Position numbers and translations under genes: made by a program. From Actinoplanes teichomyceticus ATCC 31121 (GTDB taxonomy: Bacteria > Actinomycetota > Actinomycetes > Mycobacteriales > Micromonosporaceae), in the NCBI RefSeq assembly GCF_003711105.1, contig NZ_CP023865.1, forward strand, positions 1,772,001 to 1,836,000: a stretch of 64,000 nucleotides of DNA, given 5' to 3'. Below are positions 16,232 to 24,841 of the stretch, in pieces. Position 1 is the first letter of the stretch; each line of letters opens with the position of its first letter. The notes under the pieces are model-generated. The model worked only from the letters and a program-made list of their open reading frames with translations. It made no database searches and was not told the DNA's origin.

Positions 16232-17671
16232 GTGGTGAACACGGCGGAGTTGACGCCGGCCGGTGAGATGACCGCCGAGGACCTGGGCAGCGTGCATCTG
16301 ATCGGGATCGGCGGGGTCGGCATGGCCGGCCTGGCGCGGCTCCTGCTGACCCGGGGCGTCCCGGTCTCCGGCAGCGAGCTGCGGGAGTGGCCCGCGCTGG
16401 CGGCGCTGCGCGCGCTCGGTGGAACGGTGCACATGGCGCACGAGGCGTCGAACCTCGACGGCGTCGACACCGTCGTCTACTCCACCGCGATCCCCGCCGA
16501 CCACGTGGAGCTGGTCGAGGCGCGCCGCCGCGGCCTGCGGGTGCTGCACCGCTCGGAGGCGCTCGCGGCGGCGATGACCGGCCGCAAGACCATCGCGGTG
16601 GCCGGCACCCACGGCAAGACCACCACCACCTCGATCATGACGGTGATCCTGCAGCACGCCGGCCAGGACCCGTCCTTCGTGATCGGCGGCGAGCTGTCCG
16701 CGGCCGGTTCCAACGGCCACCACGGCACCGGCCCGCACTTCGTCGCCGAGGCGGACGAGAGCGACAAGTCGTTCCTGGCCTACCGCCCGCACGTCGCGAT
16801 CATCACCAACATCGAGGGCGACCACCTCAACAACTGGGGTGACCTGGAGACGCTCAAGGCGGGCTTCCTGGAGTTCGGCGAGCTCGCCGACGGTTTCGTG
16901 GTGACCTGCGCGGACGGGCCGGGCACCGAGGAGCTGATCGCCGGGCTGCGGGCCGCGGGCCGGACCGTCTACACGTACGGCGAGTCCGAGGGCGCCGACC
17001 TGCGGATCAGCGACGTGGTGTCGACCGTCAACGGGGTCCGCTACCGCGCCGAGCTGGACGGCAGGCCGCTGGGCGAGTTCAAGCTCGCGCTGCCCGGCCG
17101 GCACATGGGGCTCAACAGCGCCGCCACCGTGCTGACCGCGCTGAAGCTGGGCCTGCCGCTCGACAAGATCGTCGAGGCGCTGGAGTCGTTCCCCGGCGTG
17201 CGCCGCCGCTTCGAGCGCAAGGGCATCGCCGCCGGTGTCCGGGTCTACGACGAGTACGCCTACCACCCGACCTCGGTGCTGGCCGCGCTGCGCACGCTGC
17301 GCGAGGTGGCCGGCGACGGCCGGTTGCTGGTGGTCTTCCAGCCGTACCGGGTGTACCGCACCCGGGACCTGCAGGCCGAGCTGGCCGAGGGGCTGGCGGT
17401 GGCCGACCAGGCGATCGTGATGGAGGTGTTCGGCCCGGGCGAGACCCGCGGGCCGGGCGAGGGCGGTCTCGCCCTGACCGCCGCGATCGACCTGCCCGCC
17501 GACCGCAAGGTCTTCGTCCCGGACTGGGAGGACGTGCCGGCCGAGGTGGTGCGCCGCAGCCGTCCCGGCGACGTGGTGGTGACCATGGGCGCGCCGCCGA
17601 TCTCGCTGATGGGCGACGAGCTGCTGGCCGCGCTCGCCGAGGCGGACCTGCGGCCGGACCTCGCGGGCTGA
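16232..17671 (+). CDS. murC: UDP-N-acetylmuramate--L-alanine ligase
   Basis: MurC adds L-alanine to UDP-MurNAc, the first stem residue. The 479 residues start with IGIGGVGMAGLA (UDP binding), then P-loop GTHGKTTTTS with Lys129, EADESDKSFL, NIEGDHLNNW and, in the C domain, YDEYAYHPTSV. Two adjacent GTG codons (16232 and 16235) follow GAGGGAG; either may be used. The stop precedes ftsQ by three bases. Confidence 0.95.
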   Translation: MVNTAELTPAGEMTAEDLGSVHLIGIGGVGMAGLARLLLTRGVPVSGSELREWPALAALRALGGTVHMAHEASNLDGVDTVVYSTAIPADHVELVEARRRGLRVLHRSEALAAAMTGRKTIAVAGTHGKTTTTSIMTVILQHAGQDPSFVIGGELSAAGSNGHHGTGPHFVAEADESDKSFLAYRPHVAIITNIEGDHLNNWGDLETLKAGFLEFGELADGFVVTCADGPGTEELIAGLRAAGRTVYTYGESEGADLRISDVVSTVNGVRYRAELDGRPLGEFKLALPGRHMGLNSAATVLTALKLGLPLDKIVEALESFPGVRRRFERKGIAAGVRVYDEYAYHPTSVLAALRTLREVAGDGRLLVVFQPYRVYRTRDLQAELAEGLAVADQAIVMEVFGPGETRGPGEGGLALTAAIDLPADRKVFVPDWEDVPAEVVRRSRPGDVVVTMGAPPISLMGDELLAALAEADLRPDLAG

Positions 17672-17674
17672 CCC

Positions 17675-18442
17675 GTGGCGGGCTCGGGCACGCGCAACTG
17701 GCGGCTGGTGCGGGCGGACACCGATGCGGTGCCGCCGTCCGCGCGCCGGTTCATGGCCCGGGCCCGGCAGCGCCGGCTGCGTGCCGCGCTGCCCTGGCTG
17801 GTCGGGGCCGGCGTGCTGCTGGTCGCCGGTGGTCTGCTCTGGCTGGTCTACGGCACCTCGGTGCTCGGCGTGCGCACGGTCGAGGTGGCCGGCGCGCAGA
17901 CGCTCGGCGCGGAACAGGTGCGCGCCGCGGCGGCGGTGCCGGCCGGTCGCCCGCTCGCCCGGGTGGACCTGGACGACGTGGCGGCCCGGGTGCGCGGGCT
18001 GGCCCCGGTGGACCGGGTGGTGGCGAGCCGCGAGTGGCCGTCCACCCTCCGGATCGAGGTGGTCGAGCGGGTCGCGGTGGCCGCGGTGCCGGTCCGCGGC
18101 CAGTTCGAGCTGATCGACGACGACGGCGTGCCCTTCCGGGTGGTCGCCGCGCCGCCGGCCGGCCTCCCGCTGGCCCGGCTGGCGACGCCCGGCCCGGCCG
18201 ACGCGAACACCCACTCGGCGCTGACCGTGCTCGCCGCGCTGAGTGACGACCTGCGGGAGCAGCTCGTGGCGATCTCGGTCACCTCGCCGGTGGCGATCCG
18301 CCTGGAGCTGCGCAAGGACCGGGTGGTCATCTGGGGTGACGACACCGACAGCGAGCAGAAGAGCAAGGTGGCCACGGCGCTGTTGCGGCGCAAGGGCGAC
18401 GAGATCGACGTCAGTGCCCCGACGGTCGTGACGATCCGATAA
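17675..18442 (+). CDS. ftsQ: Cell division protein FtsQ
   Basis: FtsQ is a bitopic scaffold of the divisome with a POTRA domain outside the membrane. The 255 residues show an Arg-rich cytoplasmic start, a membrane helix (about 47-66), the POTRA segment VRTVEVAGAQTLGAEQV, then the conserved REWPSTLRIEVVER and the beta domain. It is coupled to murC by a three-base gap. A 300-base AT-rich region with hairpins follows, separating it from ftsZ. Confidence 0.92.
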   Translation: MAGSGTRNWRLVRADTDAVPPSARRFMARARQRRLRAALPWLVGAGVLLVAGGLLWLVYGTSVLGVRTVEVAGAQTLGAEQVRAAAAVPAGRPLARVDLDDVAARVRGLAPVDRVVASREWPSTLRIEVVERVAVAAVPVRGQFELIDDDGVPFRVVAAPPAGLPLARLATPGPADANTHSALTVLAALSDDLREQLVAISVTSPVAIRLELRKDRVVIWGDDTDSEQKSKVATALLRRKGDEIDVSAPTVVTIR

Positions 18443-18492
18443 TTAAATACCTAAACAGACAAAAACGTACGAACGGAATATAACCGTCGAGG

Positions 18493-18522
18493 TTACGGGT
18501 GAGTCGCATACTCACCTCGTAA
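18493..18522 (+). terminator. Hairpin after ftsQ
   Basis: TTACG-GGTGAGT pairs with ACTCACC-(T)-CGTAA around the loop CGCAT, a 12-bp stem with a single bulge at 18517. It lies 50 bases after ftsQ and could end or attenuate the upstream operon, or act as an operator for ftsZ. There is no T-tract. Confidence 0.5.
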
Positions 18523-18584
18523 GCGGACGCGACACGCCGCCCGGGTTCTTTGGTCGCGGCGCGATGTCCGCATACGTTGCGTCG

Positions 18585-18627
18585 AGAGGTTTGAGTGGTT
18601 GACATAACTCTAAACCTCTAGTAGAGG
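18585..18627 (+). promoter_or_regulatory. ftsZ: ftsZ promoter with AGAGG inverted repeats
   Basis: TTGACA (18599-18604), 17 bases, TAGAGG (18622-18627) makes a good -35/-10 pair. AGAGGTTT (18585-18592) and AAACCTCT (18612-18619) are a perfect 8-bp inverted repeat that brackets the -35 box, and CCTCTA-G-TAGAGG (18615-18627) is a second palindrome over the -10. The region 18443-18740 contains no gene and is the most AT-rich part of the dcw cluster. Confidence 0.6.
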
Positions 18628-18740
18628 GTGAGGGTTTCCTCGCCCTCCCTTGTACGGCAGCGGATGTCGAAGTGCGGTTCCTCCCCGGAGCCGCAGGGGC
18701 CCTCGGCATCCGCCAACCCCGGAAGGGAAGGCTGAGCCCG

Positions 18741-19889
18741 ATGACACCTCCGCACAACTACCTTGCGGTCATCAAGGTCGTCGGCATCGGCGGCGGCGGC
18801 GTGAACGCCGTGAACCGCATGATCGAGGTTGGGCTCAAAGGCGTCGAGTTCATCGCGATCAACACCGATGCCCAGGCTTTGCTGATGAGCGACGCCGACG
18901 TCAAGCTGGACGTCGGCCGGGAACTGACCCGCGGTCTCGGCGCCGGCGCGCAGCCCGACGTCGGCAAGAACGCCGCCGAGGACCACCGCGACGAGATCGA
19001 GGAGGTCCTCAAGGGGGCCGACATGGTCTTCGTGACCTGTGGCGAGGGCGGCGGCACCGGCACCGGCGGCGCGCCCGTGGTGGCGAACATCGCCCGCAAG
19101 CTGGGCGCGCTCACCATCGGCGTGGTGACCCGGCCGTTCTCGTTCGAGGGCAAGCGGCGGCAGGTCCAGGCCGAGGCCGGCATCGACGAGCTGCGCAACC
19201 AGTGCGACACGCTGATCGTGATCCCGAACGACCGGCTCCTGGCGCTCGGCGACCGCGGCATCAGCATGATGGACGCGTTCCGGCAGGCCGACCAGGTGCT
19301 GCTCTCCGGTGTTCAGGGCATCACCGACCTGATCACCACCCCGGGTCTGATCAACCTGGACTTCGCCGACGTCAAGAGCGTGATGAGCAACGCGGGCAGC
19401 GCGCTCATGGGCATCGGTAGCGCGCGGGGCGACAACCGCGCGGTCGAGGCCGCCGAGCGGGCCATCTCCAGCCCCCTGCTGGAGCAGAGCATGGACGGCG
19501 CGCGCGGCGTGCTGCTCTCCATCGCCGGTGGCTCCGACCTCGGCCTGTTCGAGATCAACGACGCGGCGCAGCTGGTCACCGACGCGGCGCACCCGGACGC
19601 GAACATCATCTTCGGTGCGGTGATCGACGACGCGCTCGGCGACGAGGTGCGGGTGACCGTGATCGCGGCCGGATTCGACGGGGGCTCGCCCTCGTACAAG
19701 CCGGCCGAGCCGGTGCGCAAGCAGGTGCCGCCGCCGGCCCAGACGCCGAGCCCGGCCGCCCCGGCCTCGCCGATCACGTCGACGTCGCTGACCACGCACC
19801 AGCAGCCGCCGACGCAGGCCACGCCGACGCCGCGCAAGGTGCTCTTCGACGACGTGGACGTGCCGGACTTCCTGAAGAACGGTTCGTGA
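18741..19889 (+). CDS. ftsZ: Cell division GTPase FtsZ
   Basis: FtsZ polymerises with GTP into the Z-ring that recruits the divisome. The ATG at 18741 follows GGAAGGGAAGG and gives 382 residues. The tubulin signature GGGTGTG lies at 103-109; [15 protein letters not shown] and the T7 loop [15 protein letters not shown] are intact. A Pro/Thr-rich linker (about 315-365) leads to the C-terminal tail [10 protein letters not shown], the docking peptide for SepF and other partners. It has its own promoter region. ftsA is absent, as is usual for actinobacteria. Confidence 0.97.
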   Translation: MTPPHNYLAVIKVVGIGGGGVNAVNRMIEVGLKGVEFIAINTDAQALLMSDADVKLDVGRELTRGLGAGAQPDVGKNAAEDHRDEIEEVLKGADMVFVTCGEGGGTGTGGAPVVANIARKLGALTIGVVTRPFSFEGKRRQVQAEAGIDELRNQCDTLIVIPNDRLLALGDRGISMMDAFRQADQVLLSGVQGITDLITTPGLINLDFADVKSVMSNAGSALMGIGSARGDNRAVEAAERAISSPLLEQSMDGARGVLLSIAGGSDLGLFEINDAAQLVTDAAHPDANIIFGAVIDDALGDEVRVTVIAAGFDGGSPSYKPAEPVRKQVPPPAQTPSPAAPASPITSTSLTTHQQPPTQATPTPRKVLFDDVDVPDFLKNGS

Positions 19890-19917
19890 CCGCGTCCGGT
19901 GGCCGAGGGTTGAAAAG

Positions 19918-20628
19918 TTGAGTGACGACAGGCGGCGGGCCGAGCTCGCCGCCAACCTCCAGCTGGTGCGGGAGCGGATCGAGCGCGCCTGCGTGGCGGC
20001 CGGGCGGTCCCCGGGGTCGGTGACCCTGACCGCGGTGACCAAGACGTACCCGGCGAGTGACGTGCTGTTGCTCGCCGGGCTCGGCGTCACCGACGTCGGG
20101 GAGAACAAGGATCAGGAGGCGGCCGGGAAGGCCGCGCAGGCCCGCGCCGCCGGCGTGCGCCTGCGCTGGCACTTCGTCGGCCAGTTGCAGCGCAACAAGG
20201 CCAGATCGGTTGCCTCGTACGCGGATGTGGTCGAGTCCGTCGACTCGCTGCGCCTGGCCGCCGCGCTGGACCGGGCCGCCCTCGCGGTCCGCGACCGGCC
20301 GCTCGACGTGCTCGTCCAGGTGAGTCTGGACGGCGACCCGGCACGCGGCGGGGCGGCCGGTGACGATCTCTGGCGGGTATCCGACGCGGTGGCCTCTTCG
20401 GACGGTCTGCGTCTGGGCGGCGTGATGGCGGTCGCCCCCCGTGGCTGGGAGCCCGGCCGCGCCTTCGAACGACTTGCCGAACTGGCTGGCCGGATAGTTG
20501 CGACACATCCCGGTGCAACCACCGTCTCCGCGGGTATGAGTGGCGACCTGGAGGAGGCGATCCGGCATGGGGCGACACACGTACGGATCGGTACATCTTT
20601 ACTCGGGATGCGAAACTCGCTGCGGTAG
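19918..20628 (+). CDS. PLP homeostasis protein, YggS/YlmE family
   Basis: This family carries pyridoxal phosphate without known catalysis and affects PLP and amino-acid balance. The 236 residues include the PLP lysine Lys42 in AVTKTYP, GENKDQEA, WHFVGQLQRNKA, and the phosphate-binding end SAGMSGDLEEAIRHGATHVRIG. The likely start is a TTG at 19918 after CGAGGGT. In actinobacteria the gene sits between ftsZ and sepF; here the laccase-domain gene (pgeF/yfiH type) that often stands between ftsZ and ylmE is missing, with only 28 bases in the gap. Confidence 0.92.
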   Translation: MSDDRRRAELAANLQLVRERIERACVAAGRSPGSVTLTAVTKTYPASDVLLLAGLGVTDVGENKDQEAAGKAAQARAAGVRLRWHFVGQLQRNKARSVASYADVVESVDSLRLAAALDRAALAVRDRPLDVLVQVSLDGDPARGGAAGDDLWRVSDAVASSDGLRLGGVMAVAPRGWEPGRAFERLAELAGRIVATHPGATTVSAGMSGDLEEAIRHGATHVRIGTSLLGMRNSLR

Positions 20629-20820
20629 CCTTGCGGCGGGCAGCAAACTACACAGGTGTTGTTTTGCGCGACGTGCCACCGCCCGGCGGCCGTTGCGTCC
20701 GACGACGCAGCGTCGCAGCGGGTCACGGGTCCTGATCGGACTCCGGTGTCCGGCTCGCCAGGGGGGAAGCGGCACGCCAGAGGGGGCGCGGGCCGCAACA
20801 GCGGACGGAGGTGGGGGCAC

Positions 20821-21564
20821 ATGAGTACTTTCCGGAAGGCGGCCGTCTGGCTGGGGCTCGCCGAGGAGGACGACGACCGCGACTACGAGGACCGGGGATA
20901 CCGCGAGAGCTCCTACCGCTCCGCCCGGGACCGTGATCGCGACCGGGACCGCTACTCCGCCGCCGACCGGTACTCCGACGGCTTCGACGACGACGACGTC
21001 GAGGAGGAGCGCGCGGTGCCGCGCACGCGCTCCGACCGGGACCGCTCCGACCGGGTCGAGCGCGCCGGCCGGCTCAGCGAGCGCGTCTCCTCGGTGCGTG
21101 CCGAACTGGACCGGGACGACGACGACCGGATCGAGCGGGCCAGTGTCCGTTCCATCACCCGTCCCTCGGTGGCGCCCGAGCAGCCCTCGGCGCTGACCTA
21201 CTCCACCCGGGAGAACCTGGCGCTCGCCCCGCAGCCGCCGGTCCACCAGCCGCAGGTGCACCAGCGCCCGGTCGAGGACGAGCAGCGGTACCAGATCACC
21301 ACGCTGCACCCGACCACGTACCGGGAGGCCCGGACGATCGGCGAGCATTTCCGCGACGGCGTCCCGGTCATCATCAATCTCACCGAGATGGACGAGTCCG
21401 ACGCCCGCCGTCTCGTGGACTTCGCCGCCGGGCTGGCTTTCGGCCTGCGGGGTACGATCGAGCGCGTGACCAACCGGGTTTTCCTGCTCTCACCGGCGAA
21501 TGTCCAGGTCACCGCGGAGGACAAGGCCAAGATCGCTGAGGGCGGCTTCTTCACCCAGAGTTGA
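20821..21564 (+). CDS. sepF: Cell division protein SepF
   Basis: SepF links FtsZ filaments to the membrane and replaces FtsA in actinobacteria. The ATG at 20821 follows GGAGGTGGGGG; upstream openings have no ribosome site. The 247 residues comprise an N-terminal amphipathic helix ([15 protein letters not shown]), a long Asp/Arg-rich disordered linker (about 20-125), and the conserved domain from about 155 ([54 protein letters not shown]). The linker is longer than average for the family. Confidence 0.93.
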   Translation: MSTFRKAAVWLGLAEEDDDRDYEDRGYRESSYRSARDRDRDRDRYSAADRYSDGFDDDDVEEERAVPRTRSDRDRSDRVERAGRLSERVSSVRAELDRDDDDRIERASVRSITRPSVAPEQPSALTYSTRENLALAPQPPVHQPQVHQRPVEDEQRYQITTLHPTTYREARTIGEHFRDGVPVIINLTEMDESDARRLVDFAAGLAFGLRGTIERVTNRVFLLSPANVQVTAEDKAKIAEGGFFTQS

Positions 21565-21587
21565 CCCGAACGAGGGATCCGCCGGAC

Positions 21588-21881
21588 GTGCTGTCGATCG
21601 TGTTCCAAATCCTCTATCTGTTGGTGTACCTCTTCTTCCTCGTGCTGCTGAGCAGGTTCGTCATGGGGGCGGTCCTCCAGTACGGACGCCGCTGGCAGCC
21701 GAGCCGGGGCGCGTCCGCCGCACTCGAATTGGTGTGGAGCGTCACGGATCCGCCCCTCAAGGCGTTGAGGCGTGTGATCCCACCGCTGCGCATTGGTAAC
21801 GTGAGTTTGGACCTGGCTTCCATCGTGCTGCTGGTTATCCTGTTCGTGCTCATGGAGTTAGTGCTAGTTCGCCTCATCTAG
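21588..21881 (+). CDS. YggT family membrane protein
   Basis: This is a small integral membrane protein of the YggT family, conserved next to sepF and divIVA, whose role is unclear. The GTG at 21588 (97 residues) follows GAGGGA by 10 bases. Two hydrophobic segments (residues 3-24 and 75-96) flank the conserved [19 protein letters not shown]. It lies 23 bases after sepF and 55 bases before divIVA. Confidence 0.88.
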   Translation: MLSIVFQILYLLVYLFFLVLLSRFVMGAVLQYGRRWQPSRGASAALELVWSVTDPPLKALRRVIPPLRIGNVSLDLASIVLLVILFVLMELVLVRLI

Positions 21882-21936
21882 ACCTACAGATAGACAGCAG
21901 CCTCAACCGCGGCCGCGACTGACCCGAGGAGTTTCG

Positions 21937-22749
21937 ATGCCGCTGACCCCGGCCGACGTGCATAACGTCGCCTTCAAGAAGCCCCCGATCGGCAAGCGGG
22001 GGTATGACGAGGAGGAGGTCGACGCCTTCCTGGACGAGGTCGAGCGCGAGCTCGCCCGTCTGATCGAGGAGAACAACGAGCTGCGCGCCCAGGTGGAGCG
22101 CGGCGGTCGGGGTGGCGCGCCAGCCGGCCCGGGTGCCGACCCCCGCCTCGCGGCCGAGCTCAACGACCTGAAGGCCCAGCTCGACCGCGTGCAGCGGGAC
22201 AAGTCGGCGGCCGAGCAGGCTGCCCGCCAGATGCAGGCCGAGCTGGAGCAGGTGCGCGCCCAGGGCCCCGGCCCCGGCGCCGGCCCGACCGGCGCCGACG
22301 GCGAGCAGCAGGCTCTCCGGGTGCTGATGATGGCCCAGCGCACCGCCGACGACCACGTGTCCGACGCCCGGCGCGAGGCCGACAAACTCCTGTCCGACGC
22401 CCGCTCCAAGGCGGAGGAGGTCACCCGCGAGGCCCGGGCCAAGGCCGACGCCCTCGAGCGCGACGCGCGTCAGCGGCACCAGGAGGCGATGGGCGGCCTG
22501 GACGCCAAGCGGACCGCGCTGCAGAAGCACATCGAGGAGCTCAAGCAGTTCGAGCGGGAGTACCGCACCCGCCTGAAGGCGTACCTGGAGAGCCAGCTGC
22601 GCGACCTCGACGGCCGTGGCCAGGGCTTGGAGGCCGAGATGGCCCGGGCCGACGCGAGCCGTGCGGTCGGTGGCACCGGTGGTCTCGCCGCGGCCGGCCT
22701 GGCCGGGTCGTACGGCGGCCGGGCCAACGCCATCGAATCGGGTCGCTGA
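21937..22749 (+). CDS. divIVA: Polar growth protein DivIVA/Wag31
   Basis: DivIVA marks the cell poles and directs apical growth in actinobacteria. The 270 residues begin with the membrane-curvature domain ([35 protein letters not shown], seen as conserved blocks over residues 2-36), then a coiled coil (about 37-65), a Gly/Pro-rich spacer, a second coiled coil (75-115), another spacer, and a long C-terminal coiled coil (128-235). CGAGGAG precedes the ATG at 21937. The gene ends the sepF-yggT-divIVA group. Confidence 0.95.
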   Translation: MPLTPADVHNVAFKKPPIGKRGYDEEEVDAFLDEVERELARLIEENNELRAQVERGGRGGAPAGPGADPRLAAELNDLKAQLDRVQRDKSAAEQAARQMQAELEQVRAQGPGPGAGPTGADGEQQALRVLMMAQRTADDHVSDARREADKLLSDARSKAEEVTREARAKADALERDARQRHQEAMGGLDAKRTALQKHIEELKQFEREYRTRLKAYLESQLRDLDGRGQGLEAEMARADASRAVGGTGGLAAAGLAGSYGGRANAIESGR

Positions 22750-22782
22750 CCACAGCCCGGAGCACCTCGACGAGGATGAGCC

Positions 22783-23886
22783 ATGATTCCTGCTAGTTTC
22801 CCGCTCATCCTCGTCGCGGTGGTGTGCCTCGCGATCGGTCTGATCCGGGGGTCGAGCAGTCTGCTCATAGCGTCGATCGTGGCCAGCCTGCTGGCCGCGG
22901 TCGCTCTCGTCATCGGCGCACGCCAGAACGCCGCTGCTCGCCGCTCCGGCCGCCCGGGCGACACCCCGCCGGGGCCGCGCCGCACCGCCGGGGCGCCCTC
23001 CGCCGCCCACGATTCTGCCCCGGCCGGCGCCACGCCCGCAGCCGATTCCGGGCACCCCGGCGACTCGCCGCACGCCACCCGCGCGCCCCACGCCTCCGAG
23101 TCTCCCGAGCCCGCTGACCTCTCCGCGGCGACGGGACGAACCGACCCGAACGGCTTTCCCGCCGCCACCGCTGATCCGCTATACGAGAATCGGCCCGCAA
23201 CGGATCAGAACGCCGGCGATCTTCCCCGGACGCCCGATCCGGCGCCCGCCGCGGGAACACACCTGCCGGACGAATCGGCCGCCGCCGACTACCACGCCGC
23301 CTCGTCGGTCATCGGCGCGGCCCGCAGCAGCGAGGGCGACGACCAGTCCTGGCGCCGGCCTGCCGCCAAGCCGCCCGCTCCGTCCCCGGAGCCCGCCGGG
23401 ACCCGCCCCGCTCCGGCCGGCGCCGCCACGCATCCGCAGCCCGCGACTGAGCCCGACCATGCCGGGGCCGGGTCCGGCGACCATGCCGACGCCCACCCCG
23501 AGCCGGTGCCGGGCGGGCCCGGCACGGCAGCGCGCGGCTTCTCGGCCCCGCCGTCGGGCGCCGCGCCGGGCCGGTCCGTGCCGGAGGCGTCCGCCGCCGA
23601 CTCCCCGGGCCTGGGCGACGAGTTCGCCGAGCCGGACGCCGACGACCCCGACGACGAGCCGCTGCCCCAGTCGGTCCGCCCCACCGACGCCGTCCAGGTG
23701 GCCCGGCTCGACACCGAGGTCCTCGTGGTCGACAGCCGGCCGCGCTATCACATGGCCGACTGCCCGCACCTGGTCGGCCGCCTGACCGAGCCGCTGCCCG
23801 CCGCCGAAGCCGTCGAGCTGGGCTTCAGCCCTTGCGGGCTGTGCCGGCCGGTCGACCGCCTGCTCGCTGCCGAGGCCCATCACTGA
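22783..23886 (+). CDS. Unknown membrane protein with Ada-like Cys/His C-terminal domain
   Basis: No known full-length family was recognised. The ATG at 22783 follows GAGGATGAG. Two adjacent membrane helices occupy about residues 3-47, then about 250 residues of Pro/Ala-rich disordered sequence, then a compact C-terminal module: H323-x3-C327 (within RYHMADCPH) and C351-x2-C354 (within GFSPCGLCRP). The H-x3-C...C-x2-C layout with E-A-V-E-L-G-F-S-P-C resembles the Ada metal-binding fold seen at the ends of some nucleases. It starts 33 bases after divIVA and is probably co-transcribed. A zinc or iron-sulfur role at the membrane is inference. Confidence 0.7.
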   Translation: MIPASFPLILVAVVCLAIGLIRGSSSLLIASIVASLLAAVALVIGARQNAAARRSGRPGDTPPGPRRTAGAPSAAHDSAPAGATPAADSGHPGDSPHATRAPHASESPEPADLSAATGRTDPNGFPAATADPLYENRPATDQNAGDLPRTPDPAPAAGTHLPDESAAADYHAASSVIGAARSSEGDDQSWRRPAAKPPAPSPEPAGTRPAPAGAATHPQPATEPDHAGAGSGDHADAHPEPVPGGPGTAARGFSAPPSGAAPGRSVPEASAADSPGLGDEFAEPDADDPDDEPLPQSVRPTDAVQVARLDTEVLVVDSRPRYHMADCPHLVGRLTEPLPAAEAVELGFSPCGLCRPVDRLLAAEAHH

Positions 23887-24101
23887 CCGGGCGCCCGGGC
23901 TGCCCGGGGTGGGTGCCCGGCTCGGAGGCGTCGCCGGGCCGGGTCGCGCCGGGTGGATGCCGGCCCCGGGGCCGGTATCGGATCGTGGCGTGACGCCGAC
24001 CGGGCCGGGTCGGCACGAGCGTCGGCCGATGCTTCCGTGAGCGTTATTCTCCGCCGGTGCGGGGTGCGCGGGGTGAGCCGGCGGACGGCACAATGTCGGG
24101 C

Positions 24102-24407
24102 ATGGCCAAGCGGGAGGTGCCCTCCGGGGTCTCGGTGCCGGTGCGGGTCCGGCCGGGCGCAGGCCGGACCCGGGTCGGTGGGCGGTATGCCGGTCCCCAC
24201 GGCCCGGCGCTGATCATCGCGGTGGGCGCGCCCGCGGTGGACGGCAAGGCGACCGAGGCGGTCCGCCGGGCTCTCGCTGACGCGCTCGGCGTGCGCGCCG
24301 CCGACGTGGCGCTGCGGATCGGCGCCACCAGCCGCGACAAGGTCTTCACCGTCGACGCCCCGGCGGCGGATCTCGAAGCTCGCCTCACCCGGCTCCTCGA
24401 CGCCTGA
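24102..24407 (+). CDS. DUF167 (YggU-like) protein
   Basis: The 101-residue product matches the small DUF167/YggU fold: VPVRVRPGAGRTRVGG at the start, the core PAVDGKATEAVRRALADALGV and IGATSRDKVFTV. The family function is unknown. I chose the ATG at 24102 (MAKREV); ATG codons at 24093 and 24057 are in frame. In many bacteria it sits near yggT and divIVA, as here. Confidence 0.85.
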   Translation: MAKREVPSGVSVPVRVRPGAGRTRVGGRYAGPHGPALIIAVGAPAVDGKATEAVRRALADALGVRAADVALRIGATSRDKVFTVDAPAADLEARLTRLLDA

Positions 24408-24468
24408 CCGGCCCTCCACGGGCCTGGCCGGCCGTGCTGTCGCTCGGCCCGACTGACCGGCCGACCGC

Positions 24469-24720
24469 CGCGCGGTCTCTCGGCGGGCTGGACTGCCCGC
24501 GCGGTCTCTCGGCGGGCTGGACTGCCCGCGCGGTCTCTCGGCGGGCTGGACTGCCCGCGCGGTCTCTCGGCGGGCCGGACCGCCCGCGCGGTCCTGTCGG
24601 CCGGATCGCCCGCGCGGTCTCTCGGCGGGCCGGACTGCCCGCGCGGTCTCTCGGCGGGCCGGACTGCCCGCGCGGTCCTGTCGGCCGGATCGCCCGCGCT
24701 GTCCTGTCTCCTGGCCGGAC
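24469..24720. repeat. Non-coding tandem array of 29-bp and 26-bp units
   Basis: Eight units plus a decayed ninth begin with CGCGCGGTC. Six are 29 bases (24469, 24498, 24527, 24556, 24611, 24640) and two are 26 bases (24585, 24669), in the order A-A-A-A-B-A-A-B. Units start CGCGCGGTCTCTCGGCGGGC (A) or CGCGCGGTCCTGTCGGCCGG (B). Both lengths shift the frame, so the array cannot encode a conserved peptide. There are no unique spacers, so it is not a CRISPR. It begins 60 bases after the DUF167 gene. Confidence 0.88.
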
Positions 24721-24807
24721 GCCGGACTGACCGGTCGCCGGCACCGGCCGCGGGTCGTCGCGCCGGCACGGCTCCGGGCGGGTGGGTGAAACGGCCTCAA
24801 GGGGAGA

Positions 24808-24841
24808 GTGACACCGGGTGATGTAGAAGTGACAGCCGGTG
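24808..24841. promoter_or_regulatory. Phased direct repeats, possible operator
   Basis: GTGACACCGGGTG (24808-24820) and GTGACAGCCGGTG (24829-24841) match at 11 of 13 positions and are offset by 21 bases, two helical turns. The inner CACCGG and CCGGTG also form an inverted pair. The site is about 650 bases upstream of the DksA-like gene. Confidence 0.35.

Noticed and set aside
24469..24720. Possible CRISPR array
   Set aside because: Units are directly adjacent with no unique spacers, and no cas genes are present.
24434..24730. A repeat-containing open frame (RSLGGLDCPRG-like peptide) over the tandem array
   Set aside because: Unit lengths of 29 and 26 bases change frame at every copy, so the apparent peptide repeat is not consistent and there is no ribosome site.
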